DNA of 64,000 bases from Candidatus Riflebacteria bacterium HGW-Riflebacteria-1 (GTDB lineage: Bacteria; Muiribacteriota; Ozemobacteria; Ozemobacterales; Ozemobacteraceae): positions 62,001 to 126,000 of the forward strand of contig PGYB01000014.1 of NCBI GenBank assembly GCA_002839445.1, in the 5' to 3' direction. The notes beneath the pieces are model-generated. The model made no database searches. It was not told where the DNA came from and saw only the letters and a program-made list of their open reading frames with translations. The position numbers and the translations under genes were made by a program. The stretch's first letter is position 1. Each line of letters opens with the position of its first letter. Shown here piece by piece: positions 61,970-64,000 of this stretch.

Positions 61970-63457
61970 TTAGTCAATGTGCAATTTTTTTCGCGAAATA
62001 CCCAGTTTTTTCATGCGCGACTCAAGGGTGGTCGCCTTCATTCCGAGAATTTCAGCGGCTCCATGCGCTCCACGAATACGCCACGCGCTGCGCTCAAGAA
62101 TGCTGATTATGTGTTGTTTTTGCACTTCGTCGAGTGGCAAGGGCAGAACAGGTCGTGTGGTATTAGTCGCTAAAGCAGACTGTGACTGTGAATAAGGCAT
62201 CTCGATATCGAGTGTGTCAGTTTGACACAAAATGACCGAACGCTCGACGAGATTGCGCAATTCGCGAATATTGCCTGGCCAGCCGTATTCGAGCAGTCGC
62301 TGGCGGGAAGCAGGCGAGATACCAATGATATGCCGCCCGTGTTTGCGTGCGCAAAGCTGCATATAGTCGTTGGCGATCTCGATGATATCGTTGCCACGTT
62401 CGCGCAGTGCCGGCAGGTGAACTGGAAAAACGTTGAGCCTGAAAAACAGGTCTTCACGAAATCGGCCGGCGTGAACTTCTTCAAATAATTTGCGATTAGT
62501 TGCTGCAACCACTCTCACGTCGATGTCGATCAGCTTGTGACTGCCGATGCGTTCGATCTGGCTTTCCTGAAGAACTCTTAGCAGTTTGCTCTGCAGTTCC
62601 AACGGCATCTCGCCGATTTCGTCGAGAAAAATAGTGCCGCCGTGCGCAACCTCGAACCGCCCGATTTTACGGGCAATTGCACCGGTAAACGACCCTTTTT
62701 CATGGCCGAAAAGTTCACTTTCTATGAGGTTCGCCGGCATTGCCGCGCAATTTACCACTATTATCGGTTGCTCAGCGCGGCGGCTGAGGCGATGAATCTC
62801 GCGTGCGGCGAGTTCTTTGCCGGTGCCGGTCTCGCCGGTTATCAGAACTGTAGCGTCAGTTGGCGCTACACGCCTGATCTGGTCAACTGTCTGGCGAAGG
62901 CAGGCGCTGCTGCCCACCATGTGCGAATGTTCAGACTCGCGGGTAATTTCAATTTTTAAAAGCTGGTTTTCCTGGCGTAGCTTTTCTTCGAGACTGGTTA
63001 TTTGCTTCAGCGCCGCTGAGAGATTTCGTTCGGTGTTACGAAGTTGCGAAACATCATTAAATATCAGACTGACAGCTTTTTTATTGATATCGGCCCAGCG
63101 CACCGGATACGCGGTAACGGACCAGTCGCGAGGCCTGCTGTCCAGTGTGAAGGAGCATTCAATGGCGACGCGGGGAGTCTGTGTTGCGAACACTTCTGAT
63201 ATCATACTGTTCAGTTGATCTGCCAGCACTGGAAGTATTTTGCCTATTCGTTTGCCAATACAAGAATCAGAGGCGATTCCGACCATTTCTGCAAATCCTC
63301 GATTTAGTCTGACGATTTCGTGCTTTCCGTCGACAACAGCCATGCCGACAGGAGCGCTGTGATAAATCTGTTGCAGAAAATCAAGCGCCCGGCACGAATG
63401 GCTGCAGGGAAAAGATTCAAAAGAGTCTTCTAAAATTGGCGGTAAAAGTTCTGTCAT
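61970..63457 (-). CDS. PAS-domain sigma54-dependent transcriptional activator
   Basis: 495 residues. A PAS sensor domain (about 25-145; SAPVGMAVVDGKHEIVRLNRGFAEMVG), a short coiled coil, an AAA+ sigma54-interaction domain (about 175-405) with Walker A GETGTGKE near 205, the GSFTGA variant of the sigma54-contact loop and FLDEIGEMP as Walker B, then a Fis-type helix-turn-helix (about 450-490; GAAEILGMKATTLESRMKKLGI). No receiver domain, so it responds to a PAS ligand rather than to a cognate kinase. Such activators often control pilin genes; its targets here are not identified. Confidence 0.93.
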   Translation of the reverse strand: MTELLPPILEDSFESFPCSHSCRALDFLQQIYHSAPVGMAVVDGKHEIVRLNRGFAEMVGIASDSCIGKRIGKILPVLADQLNSMISEVFATQTPRVAIECSFTLDSRPRDWSVTAYPVRWADINKKAVSLIFNDVSQLRNTERNLSAALKQITSLEEKLRQENQLLKIEITRESEHSHMVGSSACLRQTVDQIRRVAPTDATVLITGETGTGKELAAREIHRLSRRAEQPIIVVNCAAMPANLIESELFGHEKGSFTGAIARKIGRFEVAHGGTIFLDEIGEMPLELQSKLLRVLQESQIERIGSHKLIDIDVRVVAATNRKLFEEVHAGRFREDLFFRLNVFPVHLPALRERGNDIIEIANDYMQLCARKHGRHIIGISPASRQRLLEYGWPGNIRELRNLVERSVILCQTDTLDIEMPYSQSQSALATNTTRPVLPLPLDEVQKQHIISILERSAWRIRGAHGAAEILGMKATTLESRMKKLGISRKKLHID

Positions 63458-63616
63458 TGCCTGCCTGATGATTTCTTGTCGTTGAACATTGCAGATTATA
63501 GCACAGTAAAAAAAACTGTTCTGTGCATTTTCGCGAAAATGTTGAAAAAAAACGTGGAAAGGGTTATTTTATGCGGACTTGTTTACCGCAAGCATTTCAG
63601 GAGGAATTACAGGTAT

Positions 63617-63808
63617 ATGTTGAACAAATCAAAGCCACTCTCTGACGATCAAGTTGTTGAATTGCGTAAAGAAAAAATCGAGCTTAACCGAAAATCGCGT
63701 CGCCAGACCGGTATGAAGGTTGCCTGCACCGGCAAGACCCAGGGACTGCTTGAATGTCAGACCTCAGAAGGTCGCTGTCCAGACTACGACATCTGCCACG
63801 CCTCCTGA
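63617..63808 (+). CDS. Small Cys-containing protein, unknown
   Basis: 63 residues from the ATG at 63617, with GGAGG 12 bases upstream (a little far). Basic and helical N-terminal half (VVELRKEKIELNRKSRRQ) and a C-terminal half with four Cys (VACTGKTQGLLECQ and GRCPDYDICHAS) that could bind a metal. Family not recognised. Confidence 0.5.
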   Translation: MLNKSKPLSDDQVVELRKEKIELNRKSRRQTGMKVACTGKTQGLLECQTSEGRCPDYDICHAS

Positions 63809-63814
63809 TCACCG

Positions 63815-64000
63815 TCAACTGAACTCGACAATAACCGGCGTGTGATCCGATGGCTTCTCCATTGCCCTGATCTCATAGTCGATTGCGGCGCTGATACAGC
63901 GCTTGCGCAGCGCAGAGGTGCCAAGCACGAGGTCGATGCGCAGGCCGCGTTTCGGGTAGTCTTCGAATCCGCCAGATCGGTAGTCAAACCAGCTGAACCG
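63815..64000 (-). CDS. xthA: Exodeoxyribonuclease III, 3' fragment
   Basis: The minus strand is open from the window edge and encodes 61 C-terminal residues: FSWFDYRSGGFED, then GLRIDLVLGTSALRK, and the terminal KPSDHTPVIVEF. These are the conserved ExoIII/Ape1 signatures (the second holds the active-site Asp of R-I-D; SDHTP holds the catalytic Asp-His). Repairs AP sites and trims 3' ends. The 5' end is outside the window. Confidence 0.93.
   Translation of the reverse strand, partial: RFSWFDYRSGGFEDYPKRGLRIDLVLGTSALRKRCISAAIDYEIRAMEKPSDHTPVIVEFS

Noticed and set aside
63784..63987. 67-codon minus-strand frame at the window end
   Set aside because: The exodeoxyribonuclease III end is read in another minus-strand frame, with clear SDHTP and RIDLVL motifs.

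Overview
The window looks like chromosomal DNA of a Gram-negative-type bacterium from a poorly sampled deep lineage. It has a secretin, a type IV pilus assembly operon, an RseP/CdsA/UppS envelope set and a housekeeping rpsB-tsf-pyrH-frr block. The abundant HEAT-repeat proteins and the HEAT-PilT fusion remind me of Candidatus Riflebacteria/Ozemobacteria-like genomes, but that placement is inference. There is no phage, IS element, CRISPR array, rRNA or tRNA that I can see. Base composition and gene style are fairly even, so most of this is native backbone rather than a transferred island.

Layout. 1-5.4 kb: small envelope and soluble genes (MazG-like pyrophosphohydrolase, ankyrin protein, a proline/alanine-rich membrane protein, thiamine pyrophosphokinase, a LEA-like membrane protein). 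5.35-11.8 kb: a minus-strand operon rpsB-tsf-pyrH-frr-ferredoxin-uppS-cdsA-rseP behind a strong promoter; the 56-residue two-cluster ferredoxin inserted between frr and uppS is unusual. 12-19 kb: a helix-turn-helix/degenerate PIN fusion, then two convergent giants, a HEAT-repeat/PilT ATPase fusion and a HEAT-repeat/class III adenylate cyclase fusion. 19-24.6 kb: a minus-strand surface-sugar operon (CBS-nucleotidyltransferase, LegB-like dehydratase, NeuB/LegI-like synthase, FemAB-like transferase, methyltransferase, trmL). 24.6-33.5 kb: STAS protein, oligopeptidase B, a pair of exported proteins, corrinoid adenosyltransferase, left-handed beta-helix transferase, TIGR02757 protein, and a TGS-nucleoside kinase preceded by a leader RNA that ends in an intrinsic terminator.

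34-61 kb is a surface/pilus region: a 3315-residue exported modular protein, five pseudopilin-like genes in three places, the pilB-pilM-pilN-pilO-pilP-like-pilC-HEAT operon (minus) and the divergent secretin plus an accessory lipidless SLH-like/carboxypeptidase-regulatory protein. The window ends with a PAS-sigma54 activator, a small Cys protein and the 3' end of exodeoxyribonuclease III.

How it may work together: PilB and PilC with PilM/N/O/P-like inner-membrane parts and the secretin would assemble pseudopili or pili from the GspG-like and minor pseudopilins. The HEAT-PilT fusion is the only retraction-type ATPase in the window, and its convergent neighbour makes cAMP (predicted) behind the same kind of HEAT scaffold; a third HEAT protein closes the pil operon. 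This repeated pairing of HEAT scaffolds with pilus motor and cyclase is the best candidate here for an undescribed regulatory system. Dispersed structured repeats sit in several intergenic gaps, one family showing a compensatory base change between its two copies.
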